A stretch of DNA of 64,000 bases from Variovorax brevis (lineage in GTDB: Bacteria; Pseudomonadota; Gammaproteobacteria; Burkholderiales; Burkholderiaceae_C). The notes beneath the pieces were generated by a model. That model was not told where the DNA came from. It saw nothing but the letters and a program-made list of their open reading frames with translations, and made no database searches. Positions 44,155-53,160 of this stretch are shown here, one piece after another. Positions within the stretch are counted from its first letter, which is position 1. Each line of letters begins with the position of its first letter. A program made the position numbers and the translations under genes. Where the stretch lies: positions 1-64,000 of the forward strand of contig NZ_JASZYG010000026.1 of NCBI RefSeq assembly GCF_030317105.1, in the 5' to 3' direction.

Positions 44155-44210
44155 CTCCCCCTCGGGGGGTGGCGAATTACACGCCGCGTGAGCGGCGTGA
44201 AAAGCCGGGG
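44155..44210. repeat. Palindromic intergenic element between mmsA and the GMC gene
   Basis: Two adjacent hairpins: a CCCC/GGGG dyad at 44157-44169, then CACGCCGC (44180-44187) and GCGGCGTG (44192-44199), a perfect 8-base stem with GTGA loop. Neither is followed by a T run, so a simple terminator is unlikely. A similar CCCCC/GGGGG dyad lies at 37557-37570 after mreB. Possibly a dispersed REP-like element (inference). Confidence 0.4.
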
Positions 44211-44214
44211 GGCC

Positions 44215-45726
44215 TCATTTCGCCGTTGGCATCACGAATTCGGCGCCCTTGGGAGTGTTCTCGGGCCAGCGTTGCATCACCGACTTCTGCTTGGTATAGA
44301 AGCGCACGCCTTCCTCGCCGTACGCGTGCATGTCGCCGAAGAGCGAGCGCTTCCATCCGCCGAAGCCATGCCAGGCCATCGGCACCGGAATCGGCACGTT
44401 GATGCCCACCATGCCCACCTGGATCCGCCGTGAAAACTCGCGCGCCACATTGCCGTCGCGTGTGAAGCAGCTCACGCCATTGCCGAACTCGTGCGCGTTG
44501 ATCAGCTCCACCGCTTCCTTCAAATCGTGCACGCGCACGCAGGACAGCACCGGGCCAAAGATTTCTTCCTTGTAGATGCGCATCTCCGGCGTGACGTGGT
44601 CGAACAGCGTGCCGCCCATCCAGAAGCCATCGCCGCAGCCCTGGCCAGCGGTGTTCGCGTCAAAGGTCCGGCCATCGACCACGAGCTTCGCGCCTTCCTT
44701 CAAGCCCTGCTCGATGTAGCCCGTGATGCGCTCGTGCGCCGCGCGCGTGACGATCGGGCCCATCTCGGCCGCCAGGTTCTCGCCGTCGAGCACCTTCAGC
44801 GTCTTCGCGCGCTCGACCAGCTTGGGCATGACCTTTTCCGCCGCGTCGCCCACCAGCACCGCCACGCTGATCGCCATGCAGCGCTCGCCGGCCGAGCCGT
44901 AGCCCGAGCCGATGAGCGCATCGACGGTCTGGTCGATGTCCGCATCAGGCATCACGACCATGTGGTTCTTGGCGCCGCCCAGCGCCTGCACGCGCTTGCC
45001 GTGGCGCGCACCGGTCTCGTAGATGTAGTTGGCGATGGGCGTGGAGCCGACGAAGCTGATGGCTTTCACGTCCGGGTGTTCCAGCAGCGCATCGACCGCC
45101 ACCTTGTCGCCCTGCACCACGTTGAACACGCCGTCGGGCAAGCCCGCCTGCTTGAGCAGTTCGGCGATGAGCAGGGAAGGGCTCGGGTCGGTTGGGCTCG
45201 GCTTCAGGATGAAGGTGTTGCCCGCCGCGATCGCGACCGGGAACATCCACATCGGCACCATCACCGGGAAGTTGAAGGGCGTGATGCCGGCCACAACGCC
45301 CAGCGGCTGGCGCAGTGTCCAGTTGTCGATGCCGGTGGACACCTGCTCGGTGTAGTCGCCCTTGAGCAACTGCGGAATGCCGCAGGCGAACTCCACGATG
45401 TCGATGCCGCGCGTGACCTCGCCCTGCGCGTCGGTGAAGACCTTGCCGTGCTCGGCCGTGATGAGGTGCGCCAACTCGTCTCGGTGCTGGTTGAGCAGTT
45501 CGAGAAACTTGAACATCACCCGCGCGCGCCGGATGGGCGGCGTGTCCGCCCAGGCGGGGAACGCGGCCTGCGCGGCGGCCACGGCGGCGGCTACGTCAGC
45601 TTGCGCCGCAAGCGCGACCTTGCCGGTGACGCGCCCGCTGGCCGGGTTCGTCACGTCCTGCGTGCGGCCCGAGGTGTTGGCCGCCACGCGGCCGTCGATG
45701 AAGTGCTCGATATTTGTGATGCTCAT
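44215..45726 (-). CDS. mmsA: CoA-acylating methylmalonate-semialdehyde dehydrogenase
   Basis: 503 residues, aldehyde dehydrogenase fold. TPFNFPVMVPMWMFP near residue 150, GGAKNHMVVMPDAD near 255, and catalytic Cys in GSAGERCMAISVAV near 285 are specific to MmsA. It converts methylmalonate semialdehyde to propionyl-CoA in valine and inositol breakdown. Divergent from a LysR gene with a dyad between them. Confidence 0.95.
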   Translation of the reverse strand: MSITNIEHFIDGRVAANTSGRTQDVTNPASGRVTGKVALAAQADVAAAVAAAQAAFPAWADTPPIRRARVMFKFLELLNQHRDELAHLITAEHGKVFTDAQGEVTRGIDIVEFACGIPQLLKGDYTEQVSTGIDNWTLRQPLGVVAGITPFNFPVMVPMWMFPVAIAAGNTFILKPSPTDPSPSLLIAELLKQAGLPDGVFNVVQGDKVAVDALLEHPDVKAISFVGSTPIANYIYETGARHGKRVQALGGAKNHMVVMPDADIDQTVDALIGSGYGSAGERCMAISVAVLVGDAAEKVMPKLVERAKTLKVLDGENLAAEMGPIVTRAAHERITGYIEQGLKEGAKLVVDGRTFDANTAGQGCGDGFWMGGTLFDHVTPEMRIYKEEIFGPVLSCVRVHDLKEAVELINAHEFGNGVSCFTRDGNVAREFSRRIQVGMVGINVPIPVPMAWHGFGGWKRSLFGDMHAYGEEGVRFYTKQKSVMQRWPENTPKGAEFVMPTAK

Positions 45727-45777
45727 GATCTGCTTTCGTCCGGATGGGTGGCAGTTTCCCCCAAGTCACAAGCGAAA

Positions 45778-45794
45778 TGCCAATGATTTTGGCA
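45778..45794. promoter_or_regulatory. LysR-type operator between mmsA and its LysR gene
   Basis: TGCCAA at 45778-45783 and TTGGCA at 45789-45794 form a perfect 6-base inverted repeat with a 5-base spacer, starting 42 bases before the LysR ATG. A TATAAA box lies at 45804-45809. Size and position fit an autoregulatory LysR site. Confidence 0.6.
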
Positions 45795-45819
45795 AAGGTG
45801 CTTTATAAACAAGGCAAAT

Positions 45820-46737
45820 ATGACTCAGGCGACGGATGCCCAGATTCTGCGCGCCTTCGTGGCGGTTGCGCGCGAAGGCAACGTGTCGCGCGCGGCGACG
45901 CGCCTGCACCTGTCGCAGCCGGCCGTGAGCCTGCAACTCAAGCGGCTGGCCGACGAAACCGGACTGCTGCTGTTCACTCGCACTTCGCAAGGACTTGCGC
46001 TCACCGGCGACGGCGCCGCGCTGTTGCCGCAAGCCGAGCGCGTGCTGGCGGCGCTGGAAGATTTCCGGCACGCCGCGCAGCGATTGCACAGCACCGTGCG
46101 CGGCACCTTGCGCATCGGCACCATCCTCGATCCAGAGTTCACGCGGCTGGGCGCCTTCCTGCGGGAACTGGTCGAAACCGCGCCGCAGATCGCCACCGAA
46201 CTGCGCCAGGGCATGAGCGGCAGCGTGCTGGAGCAGGTCGCCCAAGGGACGCTCGACGTCGGCTTCTACCTCGGCGATCCGGACGGCGCGATGCCGCGCG
46301 AGGGCGGCGGCAAGGCCTTCGAAACACGCACGCTGACCCGCTTCACCTATCGCGTCGTGGCGCCCGCCGGCTGGGGGCCCCAAGTGCTCGGGCGCGACTG
46401 GAAAGGGCTCGCCGCATTGCCCTGGCTGGCGACGCCGCCCGCGTCAGCGCATCACCGCATGCTGGCCGAGGTCTTTGGTCCGCGCGGCCTGTCACCGCGC
46501 CGCGTCGCGCTGGTCGATCAGGAGGCGTCGATGCTCGACCTCATCAAGTCCGGCGTTGGGCTCAGCCTGCTGCGCGACTCCATCGCCATTCGCGAAAGCC
46601 AGGCGCACGGCCTGGTGATCGCCGACCGCGTCAAGCTCGACTGCGCCCTGCAATTCGTCTCGCTGGCCTCGCGCGCGAAAGAGCCCGTGGTGGCCAGCGC
46701 GTGGACCGCGCTAGGACGCGTGTGGTCATCACGTTAG
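45820..46737 (+). CDS. LysR-family regulator, divergent from mmsA
   Basis: 305 residues. Helix-turn-helix at residues 6-63 (ILRAFVAVAREGNVSRAATRLHL, SQPAVSLQLKRLADETG), effector domain after about 90. A perfect dyad sits between it and mmsA, so control of mmsA (and perhaps the GMC gene) is likely. Its ligand is unknown. Confidence 0.9.
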   Translation: MTQATDAQILRAFVAVAREGNVSRAATRLHLSQPAVSLQLKRLADETGLLLFTRTSQGLALTGDGAALLPQAERVLAALEDFRHAAQRLHSTVRGTLRIGTILDPEFTRLGAFLRELVETAPQIATELRQGMSGSVLEQVAQGTLDVGFYLGDPDGAMPREGGGKAFETRTLTRFTYRVVAPAGWGPQVLGRDWKGLAALPWLATPPASAHHRMLAEVFGPRGLSPRRVALVDQEASMLDLIKSGVGLSLLRDSIAIRESQAHGLVIADRVKLDCALQFVSLASRAKEPVVASAWTALGRVWSSR

Positions 46738-46796
46738 GATGACGTGCTCGAATAAGTGTTGCCAAGTGCATCCATACCGCGACCACCTCAAAACCC

Positions 46797-47999
46797 ATGC
46801 CTCCCACAGCGCTGGATCCGGCGCCCCCTGAATCTCCCTTGAACGACGAAGCGACGCCAGCCCATGCCGCGCCGCGCGTCGAGCAGCGGGCCGGCCAGGG
46901 CGAGGACGGCCGGGCGGACCTGCAGGTCATTGCACGTGGACGCTGGACCGCGCTGGCCTGCTCGTCGCCGCGCGACTGGAAGGCGCTGGTCGGCATGCTG
47001 GCGTCAATGCCGGCGTCAGGTGACGTTGCATGGGAGTTGCGCACCATTGATCAGATCGACCACATCGGCGCGCAAATGCTGTGGAACCACTGGAACCACG
47101 AATGGCCCGCGCAGGTCGAGATGACGCAGCAGCAGAAAGCCATCCTCGAGCAGGTCGCGCTATTCACCGTGCGCGAACCCGAAGAGCCCGCGCCGACCCT
47201 GGTGGACCACTTCAAGAAGTTCGCAAACCGCGGCCCCCACATGCTGGAGACGACGCGGCGCTTCATCACGCTGATCGGCCAGTTCGTGTTCGACGTGGGG
47301 CGGCTCATCCGCGCGCCGCACCTCGCCCCCTGGCGCGACATCTCGGGGCACCTCTACAGCACCGGCGCGACCGCGCTGCCGATCACCGCGCTCGTCGGGC
47401 TGCTGATTGGCGTGGTGCTCGCCTACCTCACGTCGCAGCAATTGCGCCAGTACGGCGCCGAGACCTTCATCGTCAACATCCTGGGCCTGTCGCTGATTCG
47501 CGAGCTGGGCCCGGTGCTGGCGGCCGTGCTGATCGCGGGGCGTTCCGGCTCGGCCATGACCGCGCAGATCGGCGTGATGCGCGTCACCGAGGAAATGGAT
47601 GCCATGCGCGTGATGGGCATTCCGCATGGCTTCCGGCTGGTGATGCCGCGCGTGCTGGCGCTGGCGATCGCCATGCCCCTCATCAGCATCTGGACGTCGG
47701 GCGCGGCAATGCTCGGCGGCATGATCGCGGCCGATGTGTCGCTGGGCATTTCGCCATCGTTCTTCATGCAGGCCTTGCCGCGCGCCGTGCCGTTGACCAA
47801 CATCTGGCTGGCCATTTCCAAGTCGGCGGTGTTCGGCATCCTCATTGCGCTGATTGCCTGCTACCACGGCATGCGCGTGCTGCCCAACACCGAGAGCCTC
47901 GGGCGGCGCACGACGTCATCGGTGGTGATTTCCATCACCGTCGTGATCCTGGTCGATGCGCTCTTCGCCGTGCTGTTCAAGGGGGTTGGATTCCGATGA
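46797..47999 (+). CDS. MlaE-family lipid ABC permease with N-terminal STAS-like domain
   Basis: 400 residues. Residues about 40-120 are a STAS/MlaB-like domain (DVAWELRTIDQIDHIGAQMLW). Residues 150-400 are the MlaE permease: ALVGLLIGVVLAYLTSQQL, SLIRELGPVLAAVLIAGRSGSAMTAQIG (conserved family block), EEMDAMRVMGI. In E. coli Mla these two functions are separate proteins. It forms the inner-membrane part of an MCE lipid transporter with the next three genes. Overlaps the ATPase gene by ATGA. Confidence 0.9.
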   Translation: MPPTALDPAPPESPLNDEATPAHAAPRVEQRAGQGEDGRADLQVIARGRWTALACSSPRDWKALVGMLASMPASGDVAWELRTIDQIDHIGAQMLWNHWNHEWPAQVEMTQQQKAILEQVALFTVREPEEPAPTLVDHFKKFANRGPHMLETTRRFITLIGQFVFDVGRLIRAPHLAPWRDISGHLYSTGATALPITALVGLLIGVVLAYLTSQQLRQYGAETFIVNILGLSLIRELGPVLAAVLIAGRSGSAMTAQIGVMRVTEEMDAMRVMGIPHGFRLVMPRVLALAIAMPLISIWTSGAAMLGGMIAADVSLGISPSFFMQALPRAVPLTNIWLAISKSAVFGILIALIACYHGMRVLPNTESLGRRTTSSVVISITVVILVDALFAVLFKGVGFR

Positions 48000-48880
48000 G
48001 CGAGCCGATTGTTCCTCCCGGGCCGGGCGCGTTCTGCGACGTCGATCCTGGCGACAACGCGGTGGAAATCCGCAACCTGTGGACGGTGTTCAAGTCGCCG
48101 GGCCGCGAGCAGGTCGTGCACCGCGACCTCAACCTCTCGATCCGGCGCGGCGAGGTGCTGTCGCTGGTGGGCGGCTCGGGCACGGGCAAGACGGTGTTGC
48201 TGCGCCAGATCCTCGGGCTCGAAAAGCCCACGCGCGGCGAAGTCTCCGTGTTCGGCGCGCAACCCGGCGAACTGAGTGCGGCGGGCGCGGCGCGCGTGGG
48301 CATGCTGTTCCAGCGCGGCGCCTTGTTCTCGGCCTTCAACGTGCTCGACAACATCGCCTTCGCGCTGCGTGAACTCAAGGTGCTGCCCGACGAGTTGATC
48401 CGCGACGCGGCGATGGTGCGCCTGCAGATGGTGGGCCTGGGCCCCGAGCATGCGCACAAGATGCCGTCGGCGCTGTCGGGCGGCATGATCAAGCGCGTGG
48501 CGCTCGCGCGTGCGCTCATCATGGATGCGCCGCTGTTGCTGCTGGACGAGCCCACCGCAGGGCTCGACCCCGAAAGCGCCGACGAGTTCTGCGACCTGCT
48601 GCGTGGCCTGCATCGCGAATTGGGCTTGACGGTGGTCATGGTCACGCACGACCTCGACACCTTGTTCGACCTGAGCACGCGCATCGCGGTGCTGGCCGAC
48701 CAGCAAGTCATCGTGGCCGGCGAGACCCGCGACGTGATCGCCTATCCGCATCCCTTCATCCACAAGTATTTTCTGGGCGGGCGCGGACAGCGCGCCCTGC
48801 AGGCGCTGCACGAGCCGCACGCCGGCCCGGATGCATCATCGGCCGGCCGCATGCCGGTCCCTCCCTCAGCAGCAAGGTAG
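47996..48880 (+). CDS. MlaF-like lipid ABC transporter ATPase
   Basis: 294 residues. Walker A GGSGTGKTVL near residue 58, Q-loop GMLFQRGALFSAF near 104 (MlaF-type), signature LSGGMIKRVALARAL near 160, Walker B LLLLDEPTAGLDPE, and switch His in VTHDLDTLFDL. Start overlaps the permease stop; an open frame upstream is a shadow. Drives phospholipid movement with the MCE protein. Confidence 0.93.
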   Translation: MSEPIVPPGPGAFCDVDPGDNAVEIRNLWTVFKSPGREQVVHRDLNLSIRRGEVLSLVGGSGTGKTVLLRQILGLEKPTRGEVSVFGAQPGELSAAGAARVGMLFQRGALFSAFNVLDNIAFALRELKVLPDELIRDAAMVRLQMVGLGPEHAHKMPSALSGGMIKRVALARALIMDAPLLLLDEPTAGLDPESADEFCDLLRGLHRELGLTVVMVTHDLDTLFDLSTRIAVLADQQVIVAGETRDVIAYPHPFIHKYFLGGRGQRALQALHEPHAGPDASSAGRMPVPPSAAR

Positions 48881-48886
48881 AACGCC

Positions 48887-49873
48887 ATGGAAAACAAAGC
48901 CCACGCTTTTGTCGCAGGCGCCTTCGTGATCGGCGTCATCGGACTCATCGTGGCGCTGGTCGTCTGGTTCACACGCGACGACACGGTGCGCAACATCTAC
49001 GAGCTTTCCACCCGCGACGCGGTGAGCGGCCTGCAGCCGCAGGCCATGGTGCGTTATCGCGGTATCTCGGTCGGCAAAGTGGCGTCCATCGACTTCGATC
49101 CCAAGGTGCGGGGCAATGTGCGTGTGCGCATCTCGGTCGACGAGCGCGTGCCCCTCACCACCTCGAGCTTTGCGTCGCTGAGCTACCAGGGCGTGACGGG
49201 CCTGGCCTTCATCGCGCTCGACGACAAGGGCGAATCGCAGATCGCGCTCAAGCCGAACAACGACGATCCGCCGCGCATTCCGCTCAGGCCCTCGCTGCTG
49301 GCCTCGCTGCAGGAGCGCGGCGAAGTCATCATCGGGCAAGTCGAGGAAGTGACGCGGAAAGTCAACCTGCTGATTGGCGAGCCCAACCAGAAGCGCGTTG
49401 CCGATGCGCTGGAGAACATCTCGCAGGCGGCCATCGCCGCCAATCAACTCACCAAGCGCCTGGACGAAACGGTCAAGACCGGGCTCACTCCGGCGCTCAA
49501 GGCGATTCCGCCGCTGGCGGCGAACACGACGACCGCGCTGGCCACCGTCAAGAAGGCGGCCGGCGACGTCTCGCGCGTGGCCAACAACCTGAACGCCACG
49601 GTCGGCCGCCTGAACGAAAAGGACGGCGCGCTCGATCGGCTCGCGACCGGCACCCAAGGTCTGGGGCAAGCGATCGACTCTTTCAACAGTGCGACCTTGC
49701 CGCGCGTGAACCGTGTGGCCGACGATGCCTCGCGCGCCGTGCGCCGGCTCGGGCGTGCCGCCGAGGGCATCAACGACAACCCGCAATCGCTGCTCTTCGG
49801 CACGGGCGTCACGCTTCCCGGTCCGGGCGAGCCCGGCTTTGTCGCCCCGGCGGCCGCGCCCGCGAATCCCTGA
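48887..49873 (+). CDS. MCE-domain lipid-binding protein (MlaD/PqiB-like)
   Basis: 328 residues. One N-terminal membrane helix (FVIGVIGLIVALVVWF, residues 13-28), MCE domain at about 38-115 (SGLQPQAMVRYRGISVGKVASI), and a long helical region to about 280 that may form a periplasmic tunnel or needle. It ends in a Pro/Ala-rich tail. It hands lipids between the transporter and the outer membrane side. Confidence 0.9.
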   Translation: MENKAHAFVAGAFVIGVIGLIVALVVWFTRDDTVRNIYELSTRDAVSGLQPQAMVRYRGISVGKVASIDFDPKVRGNVRVRISVDERVPLTTSSFASLSYQGVTGLAFIALDDKGESQIALKPNNDDPPRIPLRPSLLASLQERGEVIIGQVEEVTRKVNLLIGEPNQKRVADALENISQAAIAANQLTKRLDETVKTGLTPALKAIPPLAANTTTALATVKKAAGDVSRVANNLNATVGRLNEKDGALDRLATGTQGLGQAIDSFNSATLPRVNRVADDASRAVRRLGRAAEGINDNPQSLLFGTGVTLPGPGEPGFVAPAAAPANP

Positions 49874-49884
49874 AAGGCCTCCAG

Positions 49885-50580
49885 ATGACCTTGATGAAAA
49901 CGATGGCCCGTTCGAAGGGACCCGATCTCGCGCACCGAGCCGCCCTCGCGCTGGCGGTCCTTGCGGCGGCATGTGTGCTGGCGGGCTGCGGTGCATTGCC
50001 CGACAAGCCGCAGCGCGCTGCGCTGTACGACTTCGGCCCGGGCCTGCCCGGTGCAGCGGCGCCCGCCGCGCCTGCGTCGGCGGCACCGTTGCCGCCGATC
50101 CTTCTGGCGGATATCGACAGCAGTTCGCGGTTGGACGGCACGCAAGTCCTTTACCGACTGGCTTACGCGGATGCCAACGAACTGCGGCCCTATGCGCAAG
50201 CGCGCTGGAGCGTGGCACCCGCGCAGTTGTTGCGCCAGCGCCTGCGCGACGCCTTGGCCGCGCGCCGCGTCGTGCTGGGCCCTGAAGAGAGCGCGAACAT
50301 CGCGCGCACCGAAGGCAAGGCGCCCAATGCGCTGCGCGTCACGCTGGAGGAGTTCAGCCACTATTTCGCATCGCCCGGCGCCAGCGTTGGCCTGGTGCGT
50401 GTGCGTGCGACGCTGGTCAGCACGTCGGCGGGCGGCGATCGCGTGCTGGGGCAGCGCACCTTCACGGCGCAGCAACCCGCGGCCTCGGCCGACGCGCCCG
50501 GTGGCGTCAAGGCCCTGGCCGCCGCCAGCGACGCCGTGGTGGCGCAGGTGGTGCAGTGGGCCGATCAACTGCAGCCGTAG
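49885..50580 (+). CDS. ABC-type transport auxiliary lipoprotein (PqiC-like)
   Basis: 231 residues. Lipoprotein signal peptide with lipobox LAGC near residue 35, so acylated on that Cys. The body (LLADIDSSSRLDGTQVLYRLAY, then RWSVAPAQLLRQRL) is the DUF330/PqiC-type fold. It is the outer-membrane-linked partner of the MCE protein encoded 11 bases upstream. Confidence 0.85.
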   Translation: MTLMKTMARSKGPDLAHRAALALAVLAAACVLAGCGALPDKPQRAALYDFGPGLPGAAAPAAPASAAPLPPILLADIDSSSRLDGTQVLYRLAYADANELRPYAQARWSVAPAQLLRQRLRDALAARRVVLGPEESANIARTEGKAPNALRVTLEEFSHYFASPGASVGLVRVRATLVSTSAGGDRVLGQRTFTAQQPAASADAPGGVKALAAASDAVVAQVVQWADQLQP

Positions 50581-50593
50581 CGCTGGCGTCCCC

Positions 50594-51064
50594 GTGATTC
50601 GCGTTGGCCTCATTTCCGACACGCACGGGCTGATGCGTCCCGAGGCGCTGGAGTTCCTGCGCGGCAGCGACTTCATCGTGCACGGGGGCGACATCGGGTC
50701 GCAGGACATCCTCGATCAATTGGGCGCCATCGCGCCGGTGACGGCGGTGCGCGGCAACAACGACCGCGACGCGTGGGCGGCGCATGTGCCCGAAACGGAC
50801 TTTCTGCAGGTGGGCGAGTTGTTCATCTACGCGCTGCACGATCTGGGCGATCTCGACATCGACCCGGCGGCGGCGGGCGTGAAGGTCGTGGTGTCGGGGC
50901 ATTCGCACCAGCCGCGCGTCAGCGACCGCGACGGCGTGCTGTTCGTCAACCCAGGCAGCGCGGGCCCGCGGCGCTTTCGCTTGCCCATCTCCGTGGGCGA
51001 ACTCATCGTAAAGGGGCGCGACGTCACGGCGCGCATCGCAGAACTGGATATTGCAAAGAAATGA
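50594..51064 (+). CDS. YfcE-family metallophosphoesterase
   Basis: 156 residues, GTG start. Metal-binding blocks in order: LISDTHG, VHGGDIG, RGNNDRD, SGHSHQPR, all intact. Small phosphodiesterases of this group cleave artificial phosphodiesters; physiological substrate is unknown. Overlaps the following HAD gene by ATGA at 51061-51064. Confidence 0.88.
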   Translation: MIRVGLISDTHGLMRPEALEFLRGSDFIVHGGDIGSQDILDQLGAIAPVTAVRGNNDRDAWAAHVPETDFLQVGELFIYALHDLGDLDIDPAAAGVKVVVSGHSHQPRVSDRDGVLFVNPGSAGPRRFRLPISVGELIVKGRDVTARIAELDIAKK

Positions 51065-51693
51065 CTGGCGCTTTCGATCCTTCGGCCGTCAAGGCCTTGC
51101 TCTTCGACCTTGGCGGCGTGGTCTTTCACTTCGACTTTGCGCACGCGGTGGCGCATTGGGCGCCGATGTCCGCGCTTTCAGTCGAAGAGGTGCGCCGCGC
51201 GTTCACGCATGACGAAGCCTACGAGCGCCACGAGCGCGGCGAACTGAGTGCAGCGCAATACTTCGACACGCTGCGCCGCGGCCTGGTGCTCGACGCCTCC
51301 GACGAAGACATCGCGGCCGGCTGGAACGCCATCTTTCGCGAGGAGATTTCGCAGACGCTCGACGCCATCGACGCGGCCCGCAAGCGTTTTCCCTGCTACG
51401 CGTTCAGCAACACCAACAAGACGCACCATGCGGCGTGGCGCGAGGCCTATCCGCGCATCGAGCCCTCGTTCGACCGGGTGTTTGCGTCGTCCGACATCGG
51501 CATGCGCAAGCCCGAGCGCGCGGCCTTCGAGTTCGTGTGCAAGCAAATCAACTTGCCGCCCGGTGCCGTGCTCTTCTTCGACGACCTGGAGCAGAACGTC
51601 GAAGGTGCCATCGCGGCCGGCCTGCAAGCGGTGTGCGTGCGCTCACCCGCCGACGTGCACGAGGCGCTGGCGCGGCTCGGTTGCCTGACTTGA
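51061..51693 (+). CDS. HAD-superfamily hydrolase (YihX-like)
   Basis: 210 residues. Motif I is LLFDLGGVVFHFD: the nucleophile Asp is present but the usual second Asp of DxD is Gly, as in YihX-type enzymes. SNTNKTH is motif II, KPERAAFEF motif III, and VLFFDDLEQNVEGA motif IV. Probably a sugar-phosphate or nucleotide phosphatase. Coupled to the phosphoesterase gene. Confidence 0.85.
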   Translation: MTGAFDPSAVKALLFDLGGVVFHFDFAHAVAHWAPMSALSVEEVRRAFTHDEAYERHERGELSAAQYFDTLRRGLVLDASDEDIAAGWNAIFREEISQTLDAIDAARKRFPCYAFSNTNKTHHAAWREAYPRIEPSFDRVFASSDIGMRKPERAAFEFVCKQINLPPGAVLFFDDLEQNVEGAIAAGLQAVCVRSPADVHEALARLGCLT

Positions 51694-51696
51694 AGC

Positions 51697-52443
51697 TCAG
51701 CGACCGCCCGTCACGTCGAGCGTCGTCGCCGTCGTGTAGCTCGCCTCCGGCGACAGGAGCCAGACGATGGCCGCTGCCACTTCGTCTGCCGAGCCCGTGC
51801 GCTTCATTGGCACGGTGCTGGCCAACTGGAAGGCGCGATCGGGCATGCCGCCCGAGGCATGGATTTCGGTGTCGATGAGCCCCGGTCGCACGGCATTGAC
51901 GCGAATGCCTTCCTCGGCGACTTCCTTGGCGAGCCCGATGGTGAAGGCATCGATGGCGCCCTTGCTCGCGGCATAGTCGACATACTGGCCGGGCGATCCC
52001 AGCCGAGCAGCGGCGCTGGAGAGATTGACGATGGCGCCACCCTGGCCACCGTGACGCGTGCTCATGCGGCGCACGGCCTCACGCGCGCAGACGAAGCTGC
52101 CGATGATGTTGATGCGCATCATGCGCGTGAGCCGTTCGACGCTCATCTCGTCCACGCGCGCCTGCACGTCGACCACGCCCGCGTTGTTGACGAGCGCGGT
52201 GAGCCGGCCCAGCTTGGCATCGACCTTTTCGAACATGGCGACGACCTGCGATTCCTCGCCGACGTCGGCCTGCACTGTGATCGCAGTGCTGCCCTCCGCG
52301 CGGATCTGGCGCACGATTTCATCGGCCGCCAGCGAGTTGCTTGCGTAGTTCACCGCCACCGCGAAGCCGCGCCGTGCGGCCTGCAGCGCCGTTGCGGCAC
52401 CGATGCCGCGACTGCCGCCCGTGACCAACAGAACCTGTTCCAT
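51697..52443 (-). CDS. SDR-family oxidoreductase
   Basis: 248 residues, glucose/ribitol-type classical SDR: TGGSRGIG near residue 8, NNAG near 87, Ser in NLSSAAARLG, and YAASK near 158. Substrate unknown. Convergent with the HAD gene and divergent from the DsbA-family gene. Confidence 0.88.
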   Translation of the reverse strand: MEQVLLVTGGSRGIGAATALQAARRGFAVAVNYASNSLAADEIVRQIRAEGSTAITVQADVGEESQVVAMFEKVDAKLGRLTALVNNAGVVDVQARVDEMSVERLTRMMRINIIGSFVCAREAVRRMSTRHGGQGGAIVNLSSAAARLGSPGQYVDYAASKGAIDAFTIGLAKEVAEEGIRVNAVRPGLIDTEIHASGGMPDRAFQLASTVPMKRTGSADEVAAAIVWLLSPEASYTTATTLDVTGGR

Positions 52444-52526
52444 TCCCCATCTCCTGCACGAATGTGATGCCTCGGTTAAAACCACAGGCGAATGCACACC
52501 ATCGTAGCCGCTGGAGGAGACACGCC

Positions 52527-53159
52527 GTGAGCCGCACTGTCGACTACTACTTCGCGCCGCAAAGTCCCTGGACCTACCTCGGCCATGCGCGCTTTGCCGC
52601 GCTTGCCGCGCGCACAGGGGCCACCGTTCGCATTCGTCCGGTGGACCTGGGGACGGTGTTTCCGATTTCCGGCGGTCTGCCGCTGGCCAAGCGCGCGCCG
52701 CAACGCCAGGCCTACCGGCTGGTGGAACTGGCGCGTTATTCGCGCTATCTGGACGTGCCGCTGCATCCGAAGCCGAAGTTCTTTCCGGTGCCGGCGGACG
52801 ATGCCGCGCAACTCATCATCGCGGCGGACTTGCACGATGGCACGCCGGCGGCCATGCGGCTGGCGGGTGCCGTGTTCGCGGCTGTGTGGGCGCAAGAGCG
52901 CAACATTGCCGACGCGGCGGTGCTGGCGACGTTGCTGGCCGAATGCGGTTTGCCGGCCGCGCGGCTGGACCACTCGCAAAGCCAGAAAGTGTGCGAGCGC
53001 TACGAGGAATACACGCAAGAGGCCATCGACATCGGCGTGTTCGGCGCGCCGAGCTACGTCATCGATGGCGAGATTTTCTGGGGCCAGGACCGCCTGGATT
53101 TTGTGGATCGCGCGCTGCAGTCTCCGGCCCGGCCGGCGCCAGCGCAACAAGGAGCTTGA
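52527..53159 (+). CDS. 2-hydroxychromene-2-carboxylate isomerase / DsbA-family protein
   Basis: 210 residues. Thioredoxin-fold kappa GST-like protein: VDYYFAPQSPWTYLGHARF at the start, where Ser replaces the redox Cys, and GVFGAPSYVIDGEIFWGQDRLDFV at the end (family block). HCCA isomerases act in naphthalene-type breakdown with glutathione; the DsbA branch has diverse roles. GTG start chosen for GGAGGAGA upstream. One base separates it from the dienelactone hydrolase gene. Confidence 0.82.
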   Translation: MSRTVDYYFAPQSPWTYLGHARFAALAARTGATVRIRPVDLGTVFPISGGLPLAKRAPQRQAYRLVELARYSRYLDVPLHPKPKFFPVPADDAAQLIIAADLHDGTPAAMRLAGAVFAAVWAQERNIADAAVLATLLAECGLPAARLDHSQSQKVCERYEEYTQEAIDIGVFGAPSYVIDGEIFWGQDRLDFVDRALQSPARPAPAQQGA

Positions 53160-53160
53160 T

